DNA from: Anthostomella pinea | Taxonomy: Eukaryota > Ascomycota > Sordariomycetes > Xylariales > Xylariaceae | Reading direction: 5' to 3' | Assembly: GCA_963556695.1 (NCBI GenBank) | Contig: CAUWAG010000019.1 | Coordinates: forward strand, 310,001-374,000 | Length of the DNA stretch: 64,000 nt | Part shown: positions 10,414-20,593 of the stretch, in pieces | How positions within the stretch are numbered: position 1 is the stretch's first letter | How the letters are laid out: the number at the start of each line of letters is the position of its first letter | The notes under the pieces: model-generated | Database searches by the model: none | Told to the model about the DNA's origin: nothing | The model's input: the letters and a program-made list of their open reading frames with translations, nothing else | Position numbers and translations under genes: made by a program

Positions 10414-12150
10414 ATGACCCGTCTAACTCCCCGGCGGCTCCACCAAACCATGGCGGGCACCACACCACCAGCCCAGGCACAACAGTCCTCATGCAGCAAG
10501 CCAAAGCAGCACCAGCAGGAAATGAAACCGAGGAAAAGCATCAACCTCCTGCGCGGCTGGCCTTCCACCAGCCTCCTCCCGGCCGAGGGCCTGCGCGCCG
10601 CCTCGCAGACCGCGCTCTCGGACCCGGCCGTTTTCGATTTGGGGTTGCAGTACGGGCCGGATCACGGGTATCAGCCGCTGAGGGAGGAGCTGGGGCGGTG
10701 GCTGGGGCGGTTTTATCATCCTCATATTAGAGACGATGGAGAGGGTGGTAATGGTGGTGTGGACGCGGATCGTATTGCCATCACGGGCGGTGCTAGCCAG
10801 AGCATCGCGTGCATCCTGCAGTCGTTCACGGACCCGAGTTACACGCGCGCCGTGTGGATGGTGGCGCCGTGCTATTTTCTGGCGTGTCCTATCTTTGCGG
10901 ATGCGGGGTTTGAGAGAAGGTTGAGGGCTGTGCCGGAGGATGAGGAGGGGATTGATCTGGGGTTTCTTGAGGATGGGTTGAGGAAGATGGCTGCTGCCGA
11001 GAGTGACGAAGGGGATGGAGAGAGCGCGGGCGGGCAGGGGAAGGGGGAAGGGGAGGGGGAGGACCAGGAGAAAGGGCAAAGGCGACGCTACAAAGATCCC
11101 GGCCCGCACCGCAAGATCTACCGCCATGTCATCTACTGCGTGCCCTCGTTCTCGAACCCGAGCGGCAAGACCATGTCGCTGCGGCGGCGGCAGGGGCTTG
11201 TTCGGCTAGCGCGCGAGCACGACGCGCTGGTTATCTGCGATGATGTGTACGATATGCTGCAGTGGCCCGTGTCGGCAGCGTGTCCGTCCTCCCCATCTCC
11301 ATCAACCCCATCCCCATCCTCATCCCCATCCTCATCAACAACAGCCACCCCGGACGTCAACTCCCTCACCACAGCCCTCCTCCCCCGCCTCGCCGACCTC
11401 GACATCCCCCTCGGCCGCTCCCCCCACGACCCATCCGGCCAGCACTTCGGCCACACCGTCTCCAACGGCAGCTTCAGCAAGCTAGTAGCACCGGGCGTGC
11501 GCACGGGGTGGACATATTCTACCCCGGCGTTCGCAACGGGCATATCCCAAACGGGCTCGACGCGCTCCGGCGGCGCGCCCTCGCAGCTGACCGCGACGAT
11601 CCTGTGCGAGATTTTATGTGGGGGCGCCGTCGAGCGCCATGTGGTCGAGGTGCTGCGGCCCGCGTACCAGAGGCGGCATAAGGTTTTGATGGATGCTAGT
11701 GAAAGGGTGTTGACGCCGCTGGGCGTGAGGGTAAGAGAGGGGAGTCTGTGTGGGCGGGGGGATGTGTTTGGGGGGTTTTTCGTGTGGATGAGTTTCCCGT
11801 CTGAAGACTCCTCCACCTCCTCCTCCGAAACCATGGATATGGACAGGAAGACAGAAAACGGAAAGGAGAGAACGCACTGGCCGTCGGCAAAGGCGGTCGC
11901 GGACAGGTGTAGCAGCGACGAGGACCTGATGATCGGCTGGGGCGGGCTGTTCGAGGTGCACGGCGACGAGGCGGCGGTCCGGTTCGAGCGCGATGTTCGG
12001 CTCTGCTTTGCGTATGAGGACGAGGCGCACTTGGTCGAGGGCGTGGAGAGGCTCGGGAGGGTCATTGGGAGGATGTTGGAGGAGGGGCCGGGGGGTTGGG
12101 AGGGTACGGAAAAGGGAAAGGGGCAGGGTGATGTCGCGCAGATCAAATGA
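10414..12150 (+). CDS. PLP-dependent class I/II aminotransferase (YER152C-like)
   Basis: Fold-type I pyridoxal-phosphate aminotransferase; closest by motif to the fungal YER152C / 2-aminoadipate-transaminase-like group. Substrate cannot be told from sequence. Single exon, 578 residues from the ATG at 10414; upstream in-frame ATG at 10351 and downstream at 10450 are alternatives. Conserved blocks: LQYGPDHGYQPLREELGRWL, ITGGASQSIACIL, VPSFSNPSGKTMSLRRRQGL, ALVICDDVYDML, and SNGSFSKLVAPGVRTGW, where the Schiff-base lysine is K356. Two low-complexity inserts are unusual: a Glu/Gly-rich one (about residues 195-225) and a Ser/Pro run (about 289-310). The start MTRLTPRRLHQ is Arg-rich and may act as a mitochondrial leader. 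Confidence 0.85.
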   Translation: MTRLTPRRLHQTMAGTTPPAQAQQSSCSKPKQHQQEMKPRKSINLLRGWPSTSLLPAEGLRAASQTALSDPAVFDLGLQYGPDHGYQPLREELGRWLGRFYHPHIRDDGEGGNGGVDADRIAITGGASQSIACILQSFTDPSYTRAVWMVAPCYFLACPIFADAGFERRLRAVPEDEEGIDLGFLEDGLRKMAAAESDEGDGESAGGQGKGEGEGEDQEKGQRRRYKDPGPHRKIYRHVIYCVPSFSNPSGKTMSLRRRQGLVRLAREHDALVICDDVYDMLQWPVSAACPSSPSPSTPSPSSSPSSSTTATPDVNSLTTALLPRLADLDIPLGRSPHDPSGQHFGHTVSNGSFSKLVAPGVRTGWTYSTPAFATGISQTGSTRSGGAPSQLTATILCEILCGGAVERHVVEVLRPAYQRRHKVLMDASERVLTPLGVRVREGSLCGRGDVFGGFFVWMSFPSEDSSTSSSETMDMDRKTENGKERTHWPSAKAVADRCSSDEDLMIGWGGLFEVHGDEAAVRFERDVRLCFAYEDEAHLVEGVERLGRVIGRMLEEGPGGWEGTEKGKGQGDVAQIK

Positions 12151-12373
12151 TAATTTTGAGGGGCCTGAAGGGAAAATATTGAAGTGGTGTCAACAGTGTA
12201 TACATGTACGCATCACGCAGTGAAGGCATTATTGAAAGCGATGAACTATTGATGAGCGGGCTTTCACAGCCAACGCCTTCTAAATGCATTCTGGGTATCT
12301 ACTATTGAACGACCCAAACTTGCTTGCAATGTTACAAGCCAACCAACTGACCAACGAAAGAACCATTATCGAC

Positions 12374-12469
12374 CACCCTACCAGTTCCACGTCCGGGCCG
12401 AAGCGGTGAAGACAGGAGGCTCACCCTACCAGCCCCACGTCCGTGTCGAAGCGGTAAAGACAGGGGCCT
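12374..12469 (-). repeat. 48-bp tandem duplication of the ESA1 C-terminal coding end
   Basis: 12374-12421 and 12422-12469 match at 41 of 48 bases. The proximal copy codes the end of ESA1 with its stop. The distal copy follows in the same frame, ends RTWNW and has its own TAG. Confidence 0.9.
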
Positions 12470-13916
12470 TCCACTGGATACGCTCCGGGGCGATATATCG
12501 CTTCTGCTTCAACTTGGCCATGCCCCTCTGTTTGATCATCGACTCTGGAATGACTAGCTTGTGTTCCCCCTTATGGTAAGCTTGCATCTTGAGTGCCTGG
12601 AGGGTATGCTCGACGTCCTGGGTGGTCATGGCGAGCGCAGTCGAGATAGCTTCAATACTTGACTTCTCGTCTCGCTCGTTGTACTCCAGGAGTAGGTCGA
12701 GGATCATCTCTGACCAGTATTGTCGGTAACTGAGAAGACCCAGATCCGAGAGTGGCTTTTCAGGGGACCCCAGCTTGCCCTCGATCTTGGACAGTTCGTA
12801 GGAGAACTGAATCAGTAGCCGACCAAATCCCTTGCGTTGATATTGTGGCAGGGTCAGAATACAAGCCACGTTGTATCCGTCTGCACTCTCCTTTTCCTTG
12901 GAGAAATAGCCAACCAGATGATGGCCCTTTTCAGTCTTTTGTGTCATCACGTAGAACAGGAAAGGGTCCACGTCGTAGTATAGCGTCTTATGGTCAAGGA
13001 ACATCTTAGACAGCAGGCACAGATTCCGACACCATGTCCGTTGCCGGCGACCATCGATTTCGAAGAATGAAACGTAGTCGTCTCGATAGATTTCGTTTCC
13101 GGGAGGATGCTGCAAAGAACACTTTTGCCGGTGTCTACAAAAGGGCTTCTTCTCGCCATAGTAGCTCAGGCAGAATTCGCAGATGAATATGACATCTTCC
13201 TGGGTGAAGGACTCTGGGTATGGAGAAAAATACCACGGGAACAGGTCCCATGGCCCAAATTGTACCTTGGAGATATTTCGGATTCGAGCTAGCTCGGTAG
13301 GATTTTGCGTCATAGAGCCACCCGTTCGTAGCTTCTCGATCTCACGTTCTCTGCTGAAGGGCTCGTACTCTTTCTTCACTTCTGGTGTGTTGTTGTCATC
13401 GTCAAGATCCATCTCATCGCCAATAGCAGCTGGTGTCTGTCCTGTCTTCAGCTCGAGGTCACGCGGTGTCGACGGTCTGCTCTGGGTCTGGCTCTCGCTC
13501 AACTCGGGCCATGGACGCGGCGTTACAGCTTCGGATGTGACTGATTGTTCCCTCTTCCCAGGTCGCTTCTGGGCCTTGTTTCCTGTCACCTTCTTCTTGG
13601 GTGCGGTCGAGTTTTTCCCCTTTCCATCTTTGGGCTTGTCTTTATCGGGGCTGGGCCATTCGACATCGTGGTCGAACTTGATTCGTCTTGAGGGGACCCA
13701 TTCGTCGAGTCGCTTGTTGAAGTTGTCAAAGTTGCAGTAGAATTGGCGACCGCTCTTGGTGTCCTTGATGCTTAGGATTTCGGCGCGACGAGCTTGGCCG
13801 TCCTTCTCGACCAAAGCGATGCAACCAACTCTGAGGGTATCCGCGGTAGCCATGCTCTTTTGCCGAGGTCCGTCAGGCCCAACGGCAGGCTCTCCGTTGA
13901 GGATACCAGGACTCAT
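12426..13916 (-). CDS. ESA1: MYST histone acetyltransferase, NuA4 catalytic subunit
   Basis: Acetylates histones H4/H2A as the catalytic part of NuA4 in the nucleus. Single exon, 496 residues. A Tudor-knot/chromo-barrel domain lies at about residues 27-90 (VGCIALVEKDG, FYCNFDNFNKRLDEWV). A charged linker rich in Lys, Ser and Thr follows. The MYST domain starts with a C2HC zinc finger (CEFCLSYYG, then CRHRQKC). The catalytic Cys is in VACILTLPQYQRKGFGRLLI, which also holds the acetyl-CoA loop QRKGFGR, and the catalytic Glu is in SPEKPLSDLGLLSY. Met22 (MATADTL) is a likely alternative start. The C-terminus RTWGW lies in the first copy of a tandem duplication described separately. Confidence 0.95.
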   Translation of the reverse strand: MSPGILNGEPAVGPDGPRQKSMATADTLRVGCIALVEKDGQARRAEILSIKDTKSGRQFYCNFDNFNKRLDEWVPSRRIKFDHDVEWPSPDKDKPKDGKGKNSTAPKKKVTGNKAQKRPGKREQSVTSEAVTPRPWPELSESQTQSRPSTPRDLELKTGQTPAAIGDEMDLDDDNNTPEVKKEYEPFSREREIEKLRTGGSMTQNPTELARIRNISKVQFGPWDLFPWYFSPYPESFTQEDVIFICEFCLSYYGEKKPFCRHRQKCSLQHPPGNEIYRDDYVSFFEIDGRRQRTWCRNLCLLSKMFLDHKTLYYDVDPFLFYVMTQKTEKGHHLVGYFSKEKESADGYNVACILTLPQYQRKGFGRLLIQFSYELSKIEGKLGSPEKPLSDLGLLSYRQYWSEMILDLLLEYNERDEKSSIEAISTALAMTTQDVEHTLQALKMQAYHKGEHKLVIPESMIKQRGMAKLKQKRYIAPERIQWKAPVFTASTRTWGW

Positions 13917-14327
13917 GATGGAAATCGATGTTGACGCGGTTGTCCTGATGGAAGTCGATGGGCGCGAAGACTTTCGGTTGATGGGGAATGATGAGAATGC
14001 GATTGTCCAAAACGTGTCGATTGTGGCGTAGCTAAGGTTCCAGATGGAGGGGCATTCAAGTGGTCGGCATTCGGTGTTTTGGTTGAGCCAATGAGACAGC
14101 AGCTAACCTGGGCAAGCCACAGGACCCGGGGGTGTATTCAGCCATAGACCCGCCTGTATATATTAGGTACATCGCATTTGATGGCGCCATTCAGGACAGC
14201 AGCATCACATGTAAGACGAGACAATATTAATTTTCAATCTAAAGGGGCTGCGCTCGAAATAACAACCTGCATAACAACCTGAACTAAGCAATTATTCCCG
14301 AGACCACTGAAGGCATAACCACCAACT
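13917..14327. other. ESA1 promoter region up to the LINE
   Basis: About 410 bases between the ESA1 start and the left target duplication of the LINE; no gene seen. Confidence 0.5.
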
Positions 14328-14343
14328 ATTGCTTTCAACCCAC
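14328..14343 (+). repeat. left target-site duplication of the LINE
   Basis: ATTGCTTTCAACCCAC, repeated exactly at 19803-19818. Confidence 0.9.
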
Positions 14344-14540
14344 ACAAACTTGCCAAAAACAACTATTTTTCTTGGCGCCCCGCTGTTAGGGCGCAACCTC
14401 GATTCCTGCGCTAAAACAGGCACTTCTTTCAGTAACTGACTATCTTTGCTAAGACATAAGAGAAATTTTCTCACAAGTCGGATGGCACCCTTCCACGACG
14501 GGCCCCCAAACACGCCGTCCCAAAGAAGACCATCGGTGAT

Positions 14541-16051
14541 GTGCTTAAATCCCTGGCCCCTATAAAGACATACGGCCCGGCAACTCTGAGCAGGCTCCGC
14601 CAAGCGCTGCTTGACGACATCAGCAGCAGCCCGTCACAGGTCTCTGAGGCTGACTTCACCGTTGTTTCCTCTCTGAAAGGAAAATCCCGAAATGTCAATG
14701 ACGGCAGCATCACTAGAATAAAACAACCTCAATTAAACAAAATCTCTACAGACCAAGCCATTAGATGTGATATAGGGAGCAAAGCCTCTTCTTCAGAGTG
14801 CCAGGACCAAGTTGCCAAGATACTGGCTAAAGATAAGCACCTTTATGAAGCCAGGATGACAATGTTTCAGAGTGTGCTGCAACAGTTGATAAGACACTTA
14901 AGAAAGCTGGAACCAAACTATACTCTCATGTCAAGGAGTTCAGCACTTTCTTCTCTAAATATCTGAACGAGTGGCTGGAAACCCGAGATCCGCCCAAAAG
15001 GAAGACCATTCCTGGGGGAATAGGAATAATAAAGCCCACTATGACCTTCGCCCAAGCTGTCTCCTCTAGCCAGTGACAGCATCCACAGATAGTCAATACT
15101 ACCATGAGGAAAACACAGCCTGGCGCCCTCATCACTGCCAACCAACTGAAGAAGAAGCAGGATGATCTCTGGATCTTTGTTCGCATGGATAATAGCTACC
15201 TAGAGCCTTACAGAATAAAGTCTACACTGAACAGAAGACTTAAGCTCCACCCTCAAGAGCTTAAAAAAGTGACCTAGTGCCCCTCTGGATTTACCTTACA
15301 CCCAAGAGACAAGCCAACTCAGGCTAAGCTCCTGGCCTTTCAAGAAGAAATCACTGACATCCTTAAAGCAGAAAAGATCAAGACCCATACAGTCTGGCAC
15401 CACTACAAGGTCGATAGATGCCCAAGAAAGGTCATCAGTACGGAAGGGTTAACAATCGATATTACTGACATTGCTGTTACTGAAGAAATTGAAGCCCAAA
15501 CAGGTGACAGACCTTTAAGGTGCATACTCTCAAGGAACACAGTTGATTCTGATCCAGAGACTACATGGGTGATCTCTCTGTCCCGTGCAGCAAAGAAACC
15601 ATTCACGCTTTTTGCTCACTTAATGACCTCAAGGCACATTCAATATTCCCCCAAGGTTCACCAGTGTGCGAGCTGCTTCAGATACCATGGTAGGAACTAC
15701 TGATATGAAAAGCAAGTATATGCACGTTGCGCCAATGCAGTACATCAGGGGGAGTGCGAAAAACCAATCCCAAAGTGTGTCAACTGCAAAGGACCTCATG
15801 CTGCCAACTTCGACAAATGCCCTGCACGCCCCAAGGTTGTGAAAGGCATCATCCACAAGCACACATGGGAGCAAATCCAGGAAATAAGGCTGGCCAGAGA
15901 AAGAGCCAGATACAGGGCCTTCAATGAAACAGGCAGAAACCAAGCTGGGTCAACACCTGATAATAATAACGAAGACACAACAATGCAAATCGACACAACA
16001 GATACAGCTCATCCCAAGGATGCCAACACTATTGTCGGCAGTCAATGCTAG
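14541..16051 (+). pseudogene. LINE ORF1 (gag-like) remnant
   Basis: Broken nucleic-acid-binding ORF1. After a frame change near 14930, an almost continuous frame runs to 16051 with stops near 15075, 15276 and 15700. It includes WIFVRMDNSYLEPYRIKS and a Cys-rich end (CASCFRYHGRN, CANAVHQGEC, PKCVNCKGPHAANFDKCP), equivalent to the zinc knuckles of Tad-like ORF1 proteins. Confidence 0.8.
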
Positions 16052-19000
16052 ACATCATTCTGATGCAAGAGCCCTGGGTTGGCATACCACCAGGCAGGTG
16101 AATAGGAGTAAAGACACATCCCAATTACGATATATACTCCCCAGTAGATTCCTTGAACAGCGACAATACACGGCCCAGATCTCTCATCTATGTGAGAAAA
16201 TACCTTTAAGCGGATCAATTTCAGCCCTATGCTATACAAGACATCACCTGGGTCAACGTACAAGGCATTACATTTGCCAGTGTCTACCGGCTATGTGACA
16301 ACCCACAGAAAATTGATGACATTCTAGAAGTATGGACTCCACCTTTTGGCTGCGTTATAACTGGAGATTTCAATACTAGCGACACATCCTGGGACTCGAG
16401 CAATCCAGGATATCATGGTGGTGTTATATTTGCACAGACTATGGCAGACCACAGACTGGATCTGATTTCTGAACCAGATGTCCCAACACATGATGACGGA
16501 AATGTACTAGATCTGGTGTTCTCAGATGTCCCCATGGCTGAAGCCTCAGTCAATGATGCACTTCAGTGCACCTCAGATCATGAGACATTACGAATAGTCA
16601 TTCCAATTTAGGGAGATCTGGACCAAATCCCCAAAGCCAATCATTGAATAGTACCGGACAATAAACTACAAGAGCTGACAGATAATGTCCAAACCAGGAT
16701 TCATGAGCTCTTTCAGCTGGGTGTATCCCCTGGCCAGGTGGATGCCTTCACACAGAGCTTGATCAATATGATCTAAGGCTGTATCAAGACAGTGGGCAAA
16801 AAGCCCCGACAATCTAGGCCCGCTGCTTGGTGGAATAATGACTGTAAAGAAGCTATTCAGACATACAGGGCCCTTTTCAAACAGACTACAAGCCAAAAAG
16901 GGCGGAATTCAGCCCGACAGGAATTTCGCTGTATGGTTCGGAAAGCTAGGAGAGAATACTGGCAGACTCTAATTAATTCAGCAACTGAGCCAAAGGACCT
17001 ATACAGAATTGTCTCTCTTGGCACAAGCTATCAGCAGGATTGCGTTCCCCTCCAATCATCATGGGAGACCAAATATTTGAGTCACAAAAAAGCAAAGCAA
17101 ATGCACTACATTCAGCCACGCTTGAATGAAGTACCTCAGACAACAATATTATCGACCCCTAGTCCGCTCAGATCATACAACTCAAGCCACACATCCCCTT
17201 TGAATACCATGTCGGACTGGAAGAGGCTGAAAGATGCACTATAGGGACCAAGAGCAACTCCCTAGGAATAGACACCCTCACAGTACGGATTCTGAAAGCT
17301 TGCTGGCCAGTCATTGGGGAACATATCAGAGCCCTTTTCCAGACCTGCCTACAGATTGGATATCACCCAAAACCATTCAAAGTGGCTGAGGTGGTGATGA
17401 TCCCAAAACCAGGCAAGAAAGACTACTCCAATTCCAGGGCCTACAGACCAATATCGCTATTGTCATGTCTTCGCAAAGGCTTAGAACGACTCATCACAAA
17501 AAGAATTACCTGGTTTGTTGTTAAACTTGGAATTCTAGCTCCACAATATTTTGGAGCTCTACTAAAGCGCTCTGCCACTGACCTGGTAGCTGCACTCATA
17601 CACAATATTGAGCAGGTCCTCGACTAAGGCTTCGTTGCAACGTAGTCACGTCAGATATGAAAGGGGCCTTTGACGCTGCCCTAATGGGACGGCTGGTGGT
17701 TCGCATGAGAGAACAGGGCTGGCCAGGCTTTCTTATAAGATGGGTCCAGTCATTCATGTCCGAGCGGTCCGCAAGGGTTCGGTTTAAAGGTATTATAACT
17801 GATATAAAAGCTCTTACTTGCGGGCTACCACAAGGCTCACCAGCCTCTCCTATCCTTTACATGCTGTATACCAAGCAAATCTGTGCCCAACTTAGCATGA
17901 AAAGAAGACGTTTTATATATACAGACAACCTAACAAGTCTCTATATTGGAAAAAACCTTTAGGAAATAGCTATAAAGGCTTCTGAAAATCTTTATTTGCT
18001 CAATTAATAGGGACATAACAACGTTATTGAATTTGACCTCAATAAAACTGAGATCATGCACTTCTTAAGAAAAAAAAACTCAGACAACCCTCCAGTCCGC
18101 CAACCAGACAATGAACAAAATAGCCAAGGTTTCCATGCGATGGCTAGGTGTCCTTCTGGATAGAAAACTAAACTTCAAAGATCATGTTTCTCATTAGGCC
18201 AAGAAAGCTAGTAAGGTAGCAAATCACTTTCAAAGACTATGCAACATAGTTAAAGGACTTACAATAAAGTCGACTAGGAGGGCTGTGAAAGCTTGTATTA
18301 TTCCTATTCTTACACACGGCCTGGAGGCCTGGTACCTGGGAATAAAAAAAATTGGGAGCTTAGTTGAGACATCAGCATATCGCATTAAGGGGCTTCTTAG
18401 AATAATAGATGCTGTACTACGAACGGCAATTGAGGCTATCTTGCCGGTCTGGAAAACACACCTTGGACATATCCTACACTTTGAATTGCAGATTCCTCCA
18501 ACAGGAGTTTTTGCAGAGTCAACAAAACGACGTCACGGCCTCCGACTAGGACGAATAGACCAGAGATACCCTCTTATTGACAGACTCCAAATACAAGCTC
18601 GTAAGGAACCAACAAGGCTATAAAGGAGCTTCCAGCTAGTCCCTGACTTCCAGAGACCAACACTCACCAAATGATTATAGAAGAAGCCCTCAATCCATAA
18701 GGACAAAGACAAAAAAACAGAGCTCTTTAAGCAATGGCTACAAGAAAAAAAATATGAACACTGACCTTGTTATCTATTCGGATGGATCACAATTGGACGA
18801 CCAAGGCACAACCCACACTGGATGGGGTTATACTATCAGAAAAGGCGGCACCATACAAGAAGTATATCGGGGAAAAGACAGACTTCTTCAAGCAGAAGTA
18901 ATAAATGCTGAAATCCATGGCACTCTCCAAGGTCTCACAGCAGCCAGGGTGATTGGGCGCGAAAAACGGCTATATGTCTGCCTGGAAAACACGTCAGTGG

Positions 19001-19560
19001 TAGATGGGCTCAATGGGACCCCACCCGAGACATCACAGAACATTTTTCTACGATTCCAAGAACTTGCCACAGCACACACTCCTAGAGTGACCATCAAGTG
19101 GATTCCTGGACACAGAGATATTGATGGCAACAAAGTTGCTGACACACTAACAAAAGAGGATACTATGCTAGAAACAGACGTAATAAACCTTCCTATAATC
19201 TCTTGGGTTAAGAAAGATCTCAAAAAGAAAGGTAAGAGAGAATTCGATCAATGGTAGAAAGACCAATCAGAAACCTAAGTATCAAGAAGTATACTCACAT
19301 ACGATAACTAAAAAGGGCCTTATATCTTTTAAAAGGAGCACTCTACACAGACTCTTAGCGGCCAGATCTGGACATGGCGACTTTGCTAGATATCACGAAC
19401 ATTTTGGGCATACAGACTCGAATGACCACTGCAACTGCGGTGAGAAGAAAATGCCACAACACATTTTCTTTTATAAGAGGCTTGGGAAAAACTGACTGCT
19501 GCCCAGGTACTCGCCTAGGACAGCCTGTTTACAATACTTAGGGGAGAGGAGCACGGAATG
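16030..19560 (+). pseudogene. LINE ORF2 remnant: endonuclease, reverse transcriptase, RNase H
   Basis: Endonuclease motifs: LLMQEPWVGIP near 16055, GDFNTSDTSWD near 16360, LDLVFSD near 16510 and SDHETLRIV near 16575. Reverse transcriptase: VVMIPKPGKKDYSNSRAYRPIS near 17390, SDMKGAFDAAL near 17650, CGLPQGSPASPILYMLYT near 17820, and YTDN in place of YADD near 17920. RNase H: YSDGSQLDDQG at 18774, AEIHGTLQGL near 18910 and GHRDIDGNKVADTLTK near 19110; the usual third Asp region reads ENTSVV. The end HEHFGHTDSNDHCNCGEKK (near 19400) is the CCHC-like tail motif. Multiple stops and frameshifts. Confidence 0.85.
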
Positions 19561-19802
19561 GGCAAGATTTGTTGAGAAGAGCAAGTTCTTTTCATCAATC
19601 TGTCCCTGATAGATAGCTGTTCTTGAAGGACCAGATGGATGACCCAAGGTCATACCGCCGCAACAACGGGGATGGGCTCGTGAGCGGGACTGACTGTACT
19701 TATTATCTTGATACCTCCACAACCCTGCGATGCAGAGGCTCTGGGAGGCGTGGTTTGCACTACGGAGGAGCAATCCCCCACGTTAAATACAAACAAACAA
19801 AC

Positions 19803-19818
19803 ATTGCTTTCAACCCAC
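19803..19818 (+). repeat. right target-site duplication of the LINE
   Basis: Exact copy of 14328-14343, preceded by the CAAA tail of the element. Confidence 0.9.
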
Positions 19819-19979
19819 CAAATGCAGTTGATCATGCCCTGGCCGCCGACTCCCGACTCCTGACTCCTGATTCCTGCGTCTCTCAACGCCGTGTGGCCAA
19901 TGGTGGCCGCATTGATCATACCATTCCCCTGCCGTACTCCATTGCAGCGGTTACCATATCATTAGATCATGAGAACTAC

Positions 19980-20593
19980 TCATTCTGAAGGTGATTCCGG
20001 TTCAGTCGGATACGCGTGCATCTGTGACAAGACGGTCAGCCAATCGTGAGTTCTGCATCGACCAACACGCAGGTCGGCTTCTACTGACCTGCTCGGTGAA
20101 TGTAACCCATTCCTCCATACTCCTCACGTAAGGGTCTGCGCTGGAGTCGGCGGACGACTCGTGGTCCCAGATCATCATCTCGTCGAACGCGGCTTTCCCC
20201 TGCATGGCGCCGACTTGGAGTTGGTCTTCGGGCTCTTCTTGTGGCGTGGCGTCTTCGGCCACCTCGTGTCTGCTGGGCTCGGGTTTCGCTTCCGACTTCT
20301 CGACCACCGAGCCGTAGTAGCCTTGGGGTAGCTTTACGAGCTTGCCGTGCAGCTTTCTGCCCCTGAGGTATGCGGTGTTGGTTCCATCTTCCTCGTCGAT
20401 CCTTGTCAGGGGCTGCTCTCCGATGCGCATTGCAGGTTGCAGGTTCCAACTCACCTTCAGCTTGGTCGGGACTCCAGAACATGTTTGACGGATTCGCATC
20501 GCCATCGTGGTGTATGCGACAAGGCAGCAGGTTTACTGTGGCCTTTTTCTGTACGGATGCCTCTGGGGCCACAGTATATACTGGCTGTGTCAT
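19980..20593 (-). CDS. ribonuclease H2 subunit C
   Basis: Non-catalytic subunit of RNase H2, which removes ribonucleotides from DNA and RNA of RNA:DNA hybrids in the nucleus. Motifs: VNLLPCRIHHDGDAN near the N-terminus, TAYLRGRKLHGKLVKLPQGYYG in the centre and MIWDHES...YVRSMEEWVTFTEQ at the end; all are hallmarks of this family. Three exons are proposed: 20593..20451, 20401..20089 and 20021..19980. The last intron (GTCAGT, branch CTGAC, CACAG) is good and gives a tail EQMHAYPTEPESPSE. The first is about 50 bases and uncertain: a frame change is clear, but only the weak donor GTTGGA keeps phase with the CAAG acceptor; the stronger GTGAGT four bases earlier does not. Confidence 0.75.

Larger units (their letters stand above)
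14344..19802 (+). mobile_element. Tad-type non-LTR retrotransposon (LINE), full length, inactive
   Basis: A 5459-base insertion flanked by a perfect 16-bp direct repeat. Order on the plus strand: 5' leader, gag-like ORF1 with cysteine knuckles, ORF2 with endonuclease, reverse transcriptase and RNase H, a C-terminal Cys/His motif, 3' UTR and a short tail of CAAA units immediately before the right duplication. The domain order with RNase H after RT fits the Tad/I group found in fungi. Frames are broken by many stops and frameshifts, so it cannot code a working protein. It lies between the promoter of ESA1 and the 3' side of the RNase H2C gene. Class is supported by motifs; the clade name is inference. 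Confidence 0.93.
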
